Source: Methanoculleus receptaculi (lineage in GTDB: Archaea; Halobacteriota; Methanomicrobia; Methanomicrobiales; Methanoculleaceae). Taken from it: 64,000 nucleotides of DNA. The translations under genes and the position numbers were made by a program. Positions within the stretch are counted from its first letter, which is position 1; every line of letters begins with the position of its first letter. The notes beneath the pieces were generated by a model that was not told the origin of the DNA, searched no databases, and saw only the letters and a program-made list of their open reading frames with translations. Shown in pieces: positions 33,268 through 44,375 of this stretch. The stretch is taken from positions 992,001 to 1,056,000 of the forward strand of contig NZ_CP137642.1 of assembly GCF_033472595.1 (NCBI RefSeq). Reading direction: 5' to 3'.

Positions 33268-34245
33268 ATGTTAAGCGACCATAATGAATCATGCATCTCA
33301 GTAATTGTGACCGTGAGGAATGAAGAAACCACGATTAGACGTTGCATTGACTCTCTAGTTGACCAGTCATTAAGTAAAAACTTATACGAAATAATTGTGG
33401 TTGACGGTAGATCTACGGATAACACATATAAAATCGTAAATGATATGGTATCTAATTCTCCTGTTTGTATATCGTTAATCGAACAGGAAGGCACGGGCAT
33501 TTCGTGCGCAAGAAACACAGGGATAAAACATTCAAAAGGAAGTATAATAGTATTCATTGATGGTGATGCATTTGCGGATCGTGGATGTTTAGAAAGTTAT
33601 ACTAAATGTTTCAATGATCCCAAAATTGGATACGCATGGGGTCCTGTTATCATTGGGAATCCTCAAAATCTAGTGGCAAAACTATTATATGGAACATATT
33701 ATTCTCTTTTGGGTGCGCATGGAGCAAATATTGCGTATACACGTGTGGCGCTAGAAAAAGCAGATTTTTTTGATGAGGTATTTACAGGTAGGGGGGATGA
33801 AAATGTCTTAAATCTCAAAATAGCCCATTTAGGATATCTTTCAAAAAAATGTAGTGCTGCAGTAGTATATCATGAACTTCCAACGTCTGTCTTGTCTTTT
33901 TTAAGAATCAGATATGCTGATGGTGTTAGCGCTAGGAAGATATATAATAAGTACTTAATGGATGATGAAAAAAAATCTTTTGACACGAGATTTTCTATCA
34001 AAGTCATGGTGACATTTGTTTCGGTTCTATTTCTGGCATATTCGTTTTGTGTGGATATCATTTTGTTTGGTTCGATCTTCTTTTTGACTTCAACTGCACT
34101 AGTCCTGATCTATCGACATTTAGGAGCGAGTATCGATGACTTAAATCCAATTTACCTGTTATTAAGCGTTTATCTTGTTACTTTAGGACATGTAGCTTAT
34201 TTATTGGGAGAATTCAGTTTCTTAATAAAGAGGGGAATAAACTAA
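33268..34245 (+). CDS. glycosyltransferase family 2 with C-terminal membrane helices
   Basis: 325 residues. GT-A fold: SVIVTVRNEETTIRRCIDSL at the N-terminus, EIIVVDGRSTDNTY, GTGISCARNTGIKHSKGSII, then the metal-binding FIDGDA and the acceptor-site RGDENVLNLKIAHLGY. Two or three C-terminal helices (about 245-315) anchor it to the membrane. A TAGGAGAT ribosome site precedes ATG 33268. Strongly AT-rich, like 27.5-29.0 and 37.4-41.7 kb, and flanked on both sides by IS debris. The only apparently intact glycan gene inside the graveyard. Confidence 0.85.
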   Translation: MLSDHNESCISVIVTVRNEETTIRRCIDSLVDQSLSKNLYEIIVVDGRSTDNTYKIVNDMVSNSPVCISLIEQEGTGISCARNTGIKHSKGSIIVFIDGDAFADRGCLESYTKCFNDPKIGYAWGPVIIGNPQNLVAKLLYGTYYSLLGAHGANIAYTRVALEKADFFDEVFTGRGDENVLNLKIAHLGYLSKKCSAAVVYHELPTSVLSFLRIRYADGVSARKIYNKYLMDDEKKSFDTRFSIKVMVTFVSVLFLAYSFCVDIILFGSIFFLTSTALVLIYRHLGASIDDLNPIYLLLSVYLVTLGHVAYLLGEFSFLIKRGIN

Positions 34246-34486
34246 CGAGAATCGCGGCTGAGCGCTGGTTCAGGTGCATCTCGCCGGATCATGAGAAGAA
34301 TCTGGGAATCTGGTTGAAACTGCTGGAGTTTGATGTAGGGGTGTAGTATCTGCGTTATTGGGGGATCTCTTACCGGGGGTGGAGAGCGGAAGCTCTTGAG
34401 ATGGTTGGACGCCAGAGTGGTTTTGGGGAGGATAATGAGGCTGCGGGGTTCTGGGTGTTACCCCGGTGTCACTGGCGGCGTAACTT
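34246..34486. other. non-coding remnant between a glycosyltransferase and IS21 type 2
   Basis: GC-rich DNA directly after the AT-rich glycosyltransferase gene. One plus-strand frame reads RIAAERWFRCISPDHEKNLG, LEFDVGV, stop, YLRYWGISYRGWRAEALEMV and FWVLPRCHWRRN, which looks like a broken protein tail, but I do not recognise the family. It ends at the left terminus of the IS21 element. Confidence 0.4.
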
Positions 34487-34579
34487 TGTGCACTTTCGGC
34501 GGTCTAAAAGTGTACACCTGCTAACCCTCAAGGACGTACTTGAGGGGCGTAGCTATGTGTCACTGTGGAGGAATTTCTC

Positions 34580-35800
34580 ATGATCCGCGACTTGCATCAT
34601 CAGGGGCTGAACATCAGCCAGATCTCCCGGGAGACGGGATATCATCGAAATACAGTGCGAAAATACCTTGCTGCCCAAACCATGCCAATACCGGCTTCCC
34701 GCAGGACACGACCGAGCAAACTCGATCCATACAAGGCGTACATTCAGCAGCGCATCCGCGACTACCCCCTGAGCGCCGCCCGGATCTACCGCGAGATCCA
34801 GGAGATGGGATTTAGCGGGAAGTACACCGTCGTCAAGGACTACATCCGGGAGATCCGGCCACCCACGCGTGTACCGGCGGTCCTCCGGTATGAGACCGAA
34901 CCCGGTGTCCAGGCGCAGGTGGACTGGGGTGAGTGCGGACATCTGGATGTCGATGGACGGCGGAGGAAACTGTACTGCTTCAGCATGATCCTCGGCTATT
35001 CGCGAATGCGATATGCGGTCTTCACCCTCTCCACAGATACCTCCACCCTCATCCAGTGCCACCTCAATGCCTTCGAGTACTTCGGCGGGTATACCGAGGA
35101 GATCCTGTATGACAACATCAAAACGGTGATCCTCAAACGGGCGCTCCGCGCCAGCGACCACCAATGGAACCCGAAGTTCGAGGACTTCTTCTCGCATCAT
35201 GGGTTCATTCCCAGGCTCTGCAAACCCTACTGTCCCCAGACCAAAGGGAAGATTGAAAATACCATTGGCTACGTTAAACGCGACTTCCTCCTCGGAGGAA
35301 CCTTCTCATCCCTCGACGACATGAACCGGCAGCTCCTGCAGTGGTGCAACCGGGTCAACGCCGAACCCCACGGCACCACCCACGAGATCCCGGTTGAACG
35401 GCTGCAACAGGAGAACCTCAAGCCCCTGATCGGGATCCCGCCCTACCGGCTGCGCCAGGAAGAGCACCGGAAGATCTCGCGTGAAGCGTACATCTCCTAT
35501 CTCGGCAACCGGTATTCGGTGCCCTACCGCTACGCCGGGAGAGAGGCGATTCTGGAGATCCAGCGCGATCAGATGACCGTCAGGGTCGGCACCGAGACCG
35601 TCTGCTCGCATACCATCGTTCCCGGGCATGCCCGGAACATCCGTGAGAAGGAACACTTCTCCGGCCTTCTTGCCGAGGTCATGCGCTGTAACGCTCAATC
35701 GGAAACGGACTCACGGCCGCTCTTCCGGATGGTCGGTCCTGAGGTTGAACACCGACCGCTCTCGGTCTATGAGGGGTTCTCCGGGGAGGTGCAGTTATGA
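34580..35800 (+). CDS. istA: IS21-family transposase IstA, type 2
   Basis: 406 residues from ATG 34580 (MIRDLHHQGLNISQISRETG), preceded by GGAGGAA; GTG 34565 would add five residues. HTH at the N-terminus, then DDE core: Asp in QAQVDWGECG, Asp in EEILYDNIKTVILKR, Glu in QTKGKIENTIGYVKR. The C-terminal YSVPYRYAGREAIL domain is intact. The stop overlaps the istB ATG by four bases (ATGA). The protein is clearly diverged from the type 1 IstA at 30555, so the two elements are separate arrivals. Confidence 0.92.
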   Translation: MIRDLHHQGLNISQISRETGYHRNTVRKYLAAQTMPIPASRRTRPSKLDPYKAYIQQRIRDYPLSAARIYREIQEMGFSGKYTVVKDYIREIRPPTRVPAVLRYETEPGVQAQVDWGECGHLDVDGRRRKLYCFSMILGYSRMRYAVFTLSTDTSTLIQCHLNAFEYFGGYTEEILYDNIKTVILKRALRASDHQWNPKFEDFFSHHGFIPRLCKPYCPQTKGKIENTIGYVKRDFLLGGTFSSLDDMNRQLLQWCNRVNAEPHGTTHEIPVERLQQENLKPLIGIPPYRLRQEEHRKISREAYISYLGNRYSVPYRYAGREAILEIQRDQMTVRVGTETVCSHTIVPGHARNIREKEHFSGLLAEVMRCNAQSETDSRPLFRMVGPEVEHRPLSVYEGFSGEVQL

Positions 35801-36570
35801 GTGCCCTGATCTACGAACGGGTGCATGATAATCTGAATCGTCTGAAGTTGACGACGATCGAGGCGCTCCTGGATAACTACCTCGAAATCGCCGCAAAGGA
35901 GGATTGGTCAACCCTGGAACTCCTCGACTGTCTCCTGGATCAGGAGGTGAAGAGTAAAGAGGAGCGTGCTCTTGAGTTCCGGATGCGGCTGGCCGCGTTT
36001 CCCATGGAAAAGAGACTCGAGGATTTCGATGTCAGTTTTCAACCATCACTCGATCCCGCGGTGATCCGGGATCTGGCATCTCTGCGGTTCATCCACAATG
36101 CCGAGAACGTTGTCTTCCTGGGGCCTCCGGGAGTGGGGAAGACCCATCTGGCTCTGGCTCTCGGTCACGAGGCGGTGAAACAGGGATTCCGGGTCTCCTA
36201 TGTGAATGCATCCAGTCTCATTGAGCGGTTGATGAAAGCGAACCGGGAGAACAAACTTGAAGAGCGGATTAAGGCGCTCACGAAGTTTCATCTCCTGATC
36301 ATCGATGAGATGGGATATTTGCCCTTCAACAGCGAAGGCGCCCACTGTTTCTTCAGTCTGATCTCAAGGCGGTATGAGAAGTCATCGACGATCTTCACCT
36401 CGAACAAGTCCTACGGGGAGTGGGGGGAGATCTTCGGTGACCATGTGATCGCTGCAGCGGTGCTGGATAGGATCCTCCATCATTGTACGACAATTAACAT
36501 CAAAGGCGACAGTTACCGCCTGAAAGAACGGCGGAAACAGGGGCTCTTCTCCAATACGCTTCCGGGATGA
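35797..36570 (+). CDS. istB: IS21-family helper ATPase IstB, type 2
   Basis: 257 residues, full family length. IstB N-terminal domain (LIYERVHDNLNRLKLTTIEA), FDVSFQPSLDPAVIRDLASL, Walker [18 protein letters not shown], Walker B LLIIDEMGYLPF, sensor region STIFTSNKSYGEWGEIFGDH and C-terminal ILHHCTTINIKGDSYRLK. It assembles on target DNA and delivers it to IstA. With intact IstA and both ends, this element could be active. Confidence 0.92.
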   Translation: MSALIYERVHDNLNRLKLTTIEALLDNYLEIAAKEDWSTLELLDCLLDQEVKSKEERALEFRMRLAAFPMEKRLEDFDVSFQPSLDPAVIRDLASLRFIHNAENVVFLGPPGVGKTHLALALGHEAVKQGFRVSYVNASSLIERLMKANRENKLEERIKALTKFHLLIIDEMGYLPFNSEGAHCFFSLISRRYEKSSTIFTSNKSYGEWGEIFGDHVIAAAVLDRILHHCTTINIKGDSYRLKERRKQGLFSNTLPG

Positions 36571-36646
36571 AAAAAGATAGGTTTATGGACTCAAGTGTAC
36601 ACTTTTATTCCGCCCAAATCTGTACACTTTTACACCGCCGTTGACA

Positions 36647-36980
36647 GCATACTGCTTCTTCCAGTTGGTTTCGCGCCGATATGAGGGTAGATCGACCATC
36701 TTTACCTCGAATAAGACGTTCGCTGACTGGGGAGAGATCTTCCAGGATCAGGTCATCGCGGCAGCTCTCCTCGATCGGATCCTCCACCATTGTACGGTGG
36801 TGAACATCCGGGGAGCAAGTTATCGGATGAAAGACCGAAAGAACCATAAATTATGGACGAATCAAGAAAAATCAACTGAAACGAGGTGTCCAAATGATTG
36901 ACAAATGTCTGACGATAGATTTAAGTGCGGTGGGGAGTGATATTCCGACGCAACTGGGGATTGGTAGACCGACGTTGACA
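36647..36980 (+). mobile_element. IS21 type 1 remnant: istB C-terminus and right end
   Basis: Starts immediately after the type 2 IS21 with AYCFFQLVSRRYEGRSTIFT, then SNKTFADWGEIFQDQVIAAA and LHHCTVVNIRGASYRMK, the last 75 or so residues of an IstB, ending at 36901. The terminus GACCGACGTTGACA at 36967-36980 matches the type 1 end at 31871-31882. It supplies nearly all that the truncated istB at 30073 lacks, except about 20 residues, but lies in the opposite orientation. Confidence 0.75.
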
Positions 36981-37365
36981 ACAATTTGCTCTCAAGGTTC
37001 GAGGTATCGTCTCTATGAGAGGGTGGGAGATGAGGTAGAGGATTCTAATTATGCTGAGTGAGGGGGATAAGGGAGGGTGTGGTCGCTGAAAGTTGCCCTC
37101 AAACCAGTGAGGCATTGGTTTGATGGCCTCTACCCACCCAAAGACTTTATTAGAAAATTATGATATACCTTAGCGACTATAAAAGATAATGGCACTTAGC
37201 CTTTGGATTTACCTCTGCTATATTAAAATTATTATTAATAAACAAATGCAACTGGAAAAAGTAGAATAGTGCAGATTTGAGTATCACTATGAGTTAGATC
37301 TTGAGGTTTGCGGAAGATCAAAGACGAGATAAGACCCAAGGATAACCCCATTTAAATGATAATAT
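36981..37365. other. gene-free stretch with a short protein-tail remnant and promoter
   Basis: The first 80 bases read in one frame as QGSRYRLYERVGDEVEDSNY and stop at about 37062, possibly the C-terminus of the gene hit by the IS21 insertion; not recognised. From about 37140 the DNA becomes strongly AT-rich (for example ATTAAAATTATTATTAATAA near 37222) and probably holds the promoter of the membrane-protein gene at 37366. Nothing else is seen. Confidence 0.4.
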
Positions 37366-39114
37366 ATGAACGCGCACAGAAGATTCTCAACCAGTCTCGG
37401 AGGGGATGAGATATTACGGAAGAGATTCCTTCTCTGCCTATCAATTATCTCATGGGTGCTTATCGCAGTTAGTGTGTTATACTTTAGGTTTTTTCCGACC
37501 TTGATTAATCCCGTATTCAGCGATATTTTCATTGCATCGTTAATGTTTATATTATTGCTTTCATTGGTCATCAGTTCTTTTATGGTGCAACGTTCTGAAG
37601 AATTGATCCTTATTATGCCCCAATATCTTGTGATTTGTTTTTTTGCGAGATGCATCCGCTATCTACGAGTATCATACCCAGTGCTGTGGGACCCTTACGC
37701 TTTCTTGGTCACGTTTTTAAACATACACGACTTCGGAACACTAGAACCGATTTACGGTTATTGGTACCCCGGAACAGAGGGCCTAATTAACTGGCCATTA
37801 ATGGGAATCATCACCGAATATCTATCGCGAATTGGTGGAATTGACTACATGTGGCTTTTTAATTACCAGCAACCAATTTTAGGAGTAATTTTCTTTTTAG
37901 GAGTTTATTTATTGGCATATACAGTCTCCAGAAATTATGGGGTCTCTCTCTTATCCGGACTGATTACATCCCTTAGTTCACACGTTATATTTTATCAATC
38001 TGAATATCACTATCAGGGATATGCTTTTATAATTCTTGTATTTTTACTCATAGCGCTACTAAAAACATGCGGATCAAAAGGTAAATCGGCATACAGGGTA
38101 CTGGCCGTAATATTTACAGTGGCTTGCGCCTTTTCCCATTATTTTTCTTCACTTTTAATTTCACTTATCTTAGGATCATCCTTCTGTGTCATGCTTTTAT
38201 TGTCTACACTTAGCAAAGCATATCCAAACAGCCAATTAAGCAAATTCAAAATTGATCCGCCGGATAAACTTTTTTTTGTCTTCTTGTTCGTGTTGGTTAT
38301 AGGTTATCATTTTTTTGTGTTCCCAAAACACATCGAAGATTATATAAATTTGATGTTGCTTGCAGATCCATATAGCGCTCCAGTGATATCATTTTCGAGC
38401 GGTTCAAATGTTGTCCCATTCCCAACAAATATAATCCATAATATCCGCTTTATTATACTACTACTTGGATCTATGTCAATTTTTTATACCTTTAAGACCA
38501 AAAAGAATGAAGAAATCCTACTTTCAACGATATGTGTTCTCTTGATTGCACTGGGTTTCTTTGGAAATGTAATCATCTTTCTAGAAGTTGGCCGTATTGT
38601 TGCATTTTATGAGGTGCTAATAGGAGTTTTTGCGGCCTTGACCCTATTCAGATTACGGGACATCTGGCTCAAGCCGCTGAATAAACAGGCGGCAATAACT
38701 GCATTAACATGTATAATTACAGCAGGGATTGTAACGTTGACGTTCTTTGGAGGACATTATATCCCAGCATACTACTTTAAAAGTTTGGGCCAAAATGATT
38801 ACTACTGGTGCGAAAACAACTTACCTGACATGCAAAAATACGAGAACGGAGGGCTGTGGGTACATACGCACGTTCCTGAAAACGCCCTCATTTTGACAGA
38901 TGGTACACCCTATTTCATCACTTCGGCAATTTTTTTCTGGGGAGAGGTGCCTTTAGATAGAATTAAGGGGCTTGACCTATATCAATCCAGTCTGGATAGG
39001 TATGTCTACATCGCCTCCAATATAAAGGGGGATCCTGGACCAGATAAACAACAGTTAATAGAACAAACAAGTAGGGTATATTTTAATGGTGAAGTTGAAA
39101 TAACTTCAGTTTAA
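37366..39114 (+). CDS. large multi-pass membrane protein, GT-C glycosyltransferase-like
   Basis: 582 residues with about 13 membrane helices and a C-terminal soluble part of about 90 residues. The first external loop contains VSYPVLWDPYAFLVTFLNIH and PIYGYWYPGTEGLINWPLMG; a Trp-Asp-Pro at this place resembles the acidic donor-lipid motif of GT-C enzymes. The C-terminal segment WVHTHVPENALILTDGTPYF is also seen in dolichyl-sugar-type transferases. Probable role: adding or polymerising lipid-linked sugars on the outer membrane face. I do not recognise an exact family. AT-rich; first gene after the IS cluster and convergent with the GT4 at 39134. Confidence 0.7.
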   Translation: MNAHRRFSTSLGGDEILRKRFLLCLSIISWVLIAVSVLYFRFFPTLINPVFSDIFIASLMFILLLSLVISSFMVQRSEELILIMPQYLVICFFARCIRYLRVSYPVLWDPYAFLVTFLNIHDFGTLEPIYGYWYPGTEGLINWPLMGIITEYLSRIGGIDYMWLFNYQQPILGVIFFLGVYLLAYTVSRNYGVSLLSGLITSLSSHVIFYQSEYHYQGYAFIILVFLLIALLKTCGSKGKSAYRVLAVIFTVACAFSHYFSSLLISLILGSSFCVMLLLSTLSKAYPNSQLSKFKIDPPDKLFFVFLFVLVIGYHFFVFPKHIEDYINLMLLADPYSAPVISFSSGSNVVPFPTNIIHNIRFIILLLGSMSIFYTFKTKKNEEILLSTICVLLIALGFFGNVIIFLEVGRIVAFYEVLIGVFAALTLFRLRDIWLKPLNKQAAITALTCIITAGIVTLTFFGGHYIPAYYFKSLGQNDYYWCENNLPDMQKYENGGLWVHTHVPENALILTDGTPYFITSAIFFWGEVPLDRIKGLDLYQSSLDRYVYIASNIKGDPGPDKQQLIEQTSRVYFNGEVEITSV

Positions 39115-39133
39115 GAGCGCAAATATGAAGGTC

Positions 39134-40321
39134 TTAAACAGCGTCATTTTGATCATCAGCTGCCATATACCATAATTTTGGGGTTTGTGGGGTTTTATCA
39201 AGATTATCGAGTATATTTATTAGTGTCTCTCCAAATTCGTTAAGATGCTCTTCAGTAACTAAAAAACCATTTTTTACAACCTCTTTATGAGGTCCAATAT
39301 CAAACGCAACAACCGGCTTACCATATGCTTGAGCCTCAACTAAAGGCAGGTTAAAACCTTCCACTAAAGAGCATGTTGCATAGACATCGCATGCAGCATA
39401 GTAGTCTGGTAAATCATCATCAGGTACAAATCCGGCAAAAATAACGCCTGGATCACAATCTCGCATTAAATATTCTGCGTATCGCTTGTCGTAACTCCCG
39501 CCGACGATAATAAGTTTTGCCCTGGGGATCCTTGCTTTTACAATTTTAAAGGCTGATATCAATGAATGTATGTTCTTTGTGGGAGTTAGCCGGCCAACAA
39601 AGAGTATAACAGGATCATCTGCTGCAATGTTGTATTTTGTTCGGATTGTTGTCCCGTTTAAGTTACCCTCGTTAAATCGGTCGGAATCAATTTCATCATA
39701 AATAACCAGGCTATCAATACCCTTTTCACTCCTGAGGACGTTCTTGGAGTGCTCGCTTATAGAAACAACGAAATCAAATTTTTTTATTTTCCTCCAATTA
39801 AATGGAGAGACCACTAGATTGTAGACCCTTTCTTCCAAAGTCATAAAACGAGATTCAGCAATGTGGTGGTGCCAGAAAATCAACTTAGCACCATAATACT
39901 TTTTTGCCAAATACGCTGCAGATACCAAAGTTTCTTGATGAAGTATGATTAAGCTGGCTTCCTTTAGATCAGAACTGATTTTCAAAGATTTCCAGCGATT
40001 AAGTGGAAATAACGCTCGGTACGGTTTAACCAAACGCGGGACATGTGTCTGGACCCAAGAGTCAATAATCTCAACCCTATAGCCCCTCGGAGAAATGTCC
40101 GATTCAAAAGTATATACAACTACGGAGTAGCCCATTTTTGACAATTTTTTGGCCTGCACCTCAGCTACTCTGCTGGCCCCTTCTGATTTTAAGAAGACAG
40201 ATATTAGGACTGCAATTGTGTACTGAGATGGCTCTCCAGGAAGAATCGATGTAATTAATTCAGAAAATTGATAATCCCCCTGAATAAAACCTTCAAACTT
40301 AGATTCGGGAAGAGACATCAC
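39134..40321 (-). CDS. glycosyltransferase family 4
   Basis: 395 residues. Two Rossmann domains: N-terminal SEGASRVAEVQAKKLSKMGY with LIFWHHHIAESRF, and C-terminal ILFVGRLTPTKNIHSLISAF, AKLIIVGGSYDKRY, and the donor-site CSLVEGFNLPLVEAQAYGKP with the Glu-x7-Glu motif. It uses a nucleotide sugar to extend a glycan. The N-terminal 35 residues are unusual for the family and the true start may be internal. AT-rich. Transcribed leftward with the genes to its right, the last of that series. Confidence 0.85.
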   Translation of the reverse strand: MMSLPESKFEGFIQGDYQFSELITSILPGEPSQYTIAVLISVFLKSEGASRVAEVQAKKLSKMGYSVVVYTFESDISPRGYRVEIIDSWVQTHVPRLVKPYRALFPLNRWKSLKISSDLKEASLIILHQETLVSAAYLAKKYYGAKLIFWHHHIAESRFMTLEERVYNLVVSPFNWRKIKKFDFVVSISEHSKNVLRSEKGIDSLVIYDEIDSDRFNEGNLNGTTIRTKYNIAADDPVILFVGRLTPTKNIHSLISAFKIVKARIPRAKLIIVGGSYDKRYAEYLMRDCDPGVIFAGFVPDDDLPDYYAACDVYATCSLVEGFNLPLVEAQAYGKPVVAFDIGPHKEVVKNGFLVTEEHLNEFGETLINILDNLDKTPQTPKLWYMAADDQNDAV

Positions 40322-40394
40322 GTGCTCACCTTAATAATAATGAACCATAATAATGAACTGGAATCGAACCTCATGAAAAATCTAATTTTCCTCT

Positions 40395-40570
40395 CTAAAT
40401 TTCTCCTGGATTACCAGAGGTTGGATTTGCAGTGCTCTTTCGAGAGGCTTCTCGATAAACCTCCATTGTTTTCTTCGCAACACTATCCCAAGATAATTCT
40501 TCTGCCTTGGCCTTCACGTTCTCCTCCATCGTCGCTCTCACATCCAAATTGCAACTTCGCTGATCACATT
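40395..40570 (-). pseudogene. glycosyltransferase family 4, C-terminal remnant
   Basis: On the minus strand one frame reads NLDVRATMEENVKAKAEELS then WDSVAKKTMEVYREASRK and stops at 40395. The WDSVAKKTMEVYRE pattern is the typical C-terminal helix of GT4 enzymes. There is no start or catalytic part; the upstream neighbour (40575-41660) already has its own C-terminus. So this is the tail of a third, deleted glycosyltransferase. Confidence 0.6.
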
Positions 40571-40574
40571 TACC

Positions 40575-41660
40575 TCACATTATCTGAGAAAGGTATTGCT
40601 GCCAATTTATCTCGGAGTAATTTGTCACAAATTCCGTTCGACAGTTTTTGGATAAAACTTCATTATTATCACATATATATTCAATTCCACCAACCCATGA
40701 TTCCACCGGAGCGTGAAGATCAACTAGGTAACCGGTCTTTAAATGATGAATCGATTCCCTCAATCCATCAATATCTGAAGATAGGACCGGAGTACCACAC
40801 ATATATGATGTCAGCACTACAGAACTCTGTCTTGCTGTTTTGTAGGGGGTAATTGTCATCAGGCTTTGATGCAATAACTTCGCCATTTCCGGATCAGATA
40901 TCTGGTCTTTATGATATAGTGTTAAATTAGGGATATCACAAAAATGGTCTTCAAGTGGATATCGAGAGATCAAGAGGTACTGTAATGGGAGAGCGTGATT
41001 ATTTGAGTACTCCACAATTTTTAAAAATATTTCTGGACCCTTTGCGGGTATTGGAGGGCCGATAAATGTTATATATCGCCGACTTTCGGGCGGAACATTA
41101 TCTTTACCGAGATCTTCATACATCAGGGGAACTTTTATCAATTTTCCAGAGTAGTTTGGGTACCGCCTTTTAAAGAGATTGGCTGCGATGTTAGAAGATA
41201 CCACAGCGACATCTGTTAAATTTAATAATTTCCCCTGGAGGTACTCGAATATATTTAAGAAATACTTATAAATACCCCCGTAAACAGATTTATTCTCCAC
41301 AAATGGTTCGTGAATATGCTGAATAAATGTTATATCGTGCGCTTTCGCGAACTTAGCGATACGATAATTTAATGGATGGATGTTATGCATGTATATCGCG
41401 TCAGGCCTCTCGTGATTGATAAATTCATCAATCGCCTGTAAAAGCCGATAGTCGATCCCCTCAATTAGAGATGTAAATACGCTTTCACTATTACCGAAAA
41501 AGACAGATTTTTCCTTAATATCCTCATCTAACATCCAGAGATACTTGCGGCTGAATAAATATTTCACAGAATGACCAGACATCTCAGCTTGTTTGCCGAA
41601 CGCGCAGCAATGAGATTTAAAAATGGGGCTATACTGCAAACTCCCAACCAGTATTTTCAC
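40575..41660 (-). CDS. glycosyltransferase family 4
   Basis: 361 residues from GTG 41660 with a strong AAGGAGGAG ribosome site upstream; this start gives VKILVGSLQYSPIFKSHC. C-terminal domain: ITFIGPPIPAKGPEIFLKIV, LLISRYPLEDHF and the donor-site YKTARQSSVVLTSYMCGTPV. The usual Glu-x7-Glu motif is not clear, so catalytic details may differ. A YMHNIHPLNYRIAKFA acceptor region is seen at about residue 95. AT-rich. It directly follows the carbamoyltransferase relic in the same direction. Confidence 0.8.
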   Translation of the reverse strand: MKILVGSLQYSPIFKSHCCAFGKQAEMSGHSVKYLFSRKYLWMLDEDIKEKSVFFGNSESVFTSLIEGIDYRLLQAIDEFINHERPDAIYMHNIHPLNYRIAKFAKAHDITFIQHIHEPFVENKSVYGGIYKYFLNIFEYLQGKLLNLTDVAVVSSNIAANLFKRRYPNYSGKLIKVPLMYEDLGKDNVPPESRRYITFIGPPIPAKGPEIFLKIVEYSNNHALPLQYLLISRYPLEDHFCDIPNLTLYHKDQISDPEMAKLLHQSLMTITPYKTARQSSVVLTSYMCGTPVLSSDIDGLRESIHHLKTGYLVDLHAPVESWVGGIEYICDNNEVLSKNCRTEFVTNYSEINWQQYLSQIM

Positions 41661-41684
41661 TAGATACTCCTCCTTGACCAAGAA

Positions 41685-42168
41685 GCGTCGAAGGCGTAGT
41701 AGGCACGTTGGTGGTCGATCTCTTGCATAACGATGGAACCAGCCCTGCCAGAGAAGAACGTTAAGAGAAGGTTATTCTTCTCATCGAAACCTATTATCAG
41801 ATCTTGAAATTTCGTTGACTTTGAGATGACCTCTCCCTCTGTCGCCCGAGGTGTGGGCTCTCTCGTAGGAGCAATTCCACTTACAACCCCCTCACCTTTA
41901 AAATTACCACCCATGGTGCCCGACCCCCGGCGCATCCTCGCTCCTCGAGGGAATCGGCCTCCTCGCGAGGCCCTCACCCCCGGCAAGGGTGCAGAAGATC
42001 TCTTCATACAGGGCGACGTTCTTCTCCAGGTACCGCCTGCCGTTGTTGCTCGCCGTCGCATCAGGGTTGGAGCGTCCTCTTGTATCGCCGCGGCGACAGA
42101 ACCATTTTTAATTAAGGCAGCCCCTGCATTGTGTCCATCATGGATACCGAGAATAATAACGTCTTTCT

Positions 42169-42172
<4 letters not shown>
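41685..42172 (-). pseudogene. carbamoyltransferase N-terminus joined to unrelated fragments
   Basis: ATG 42172 overlaps the stop of the CgeB-like gene (ATGA). The first 32 residues, MKKDVIILGIHDGHNAGAAL followed by IKNGSVAAAIQE, are a clear NodU/HypF-type carbamoyltransferase start. From about 42085 the native sequence stops. The next 100 bases make better sense in another frame (NNGRRYLEKNVALYEEIFCT), and the last 150 bases encode an unrecognised tail. A GC-rich middle flanked by AT-rich ends suggests a mosaic of at least three fragments. Confidence 0.65.

Positions 42173-44375
<2,203 letters not shown>

Larger units (their letters stand above)
34487..36646 (+). mobile_element. IS21-family element, type 2, apparently complete
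   Basis: About 2.16 kb. The left end reads TGTGCACTTTCGGCGGTCTA then AAAGTGTACA. The right end, on the minus strand, reads TGTCAACGGCGGTGTAAAAG then TGTACA, and a further GGCGGAATAAAAGTGTACA copy lies inside it. Multiple terminal copies of a GGCGGtnTAAAAGTGTACA unit are typical of IS21. It carries intact istA and istB read rightward. It is inserted into an istB gene of the type 1 element, whose C-terminal part resumes at 36647. Confidence 0.85.
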
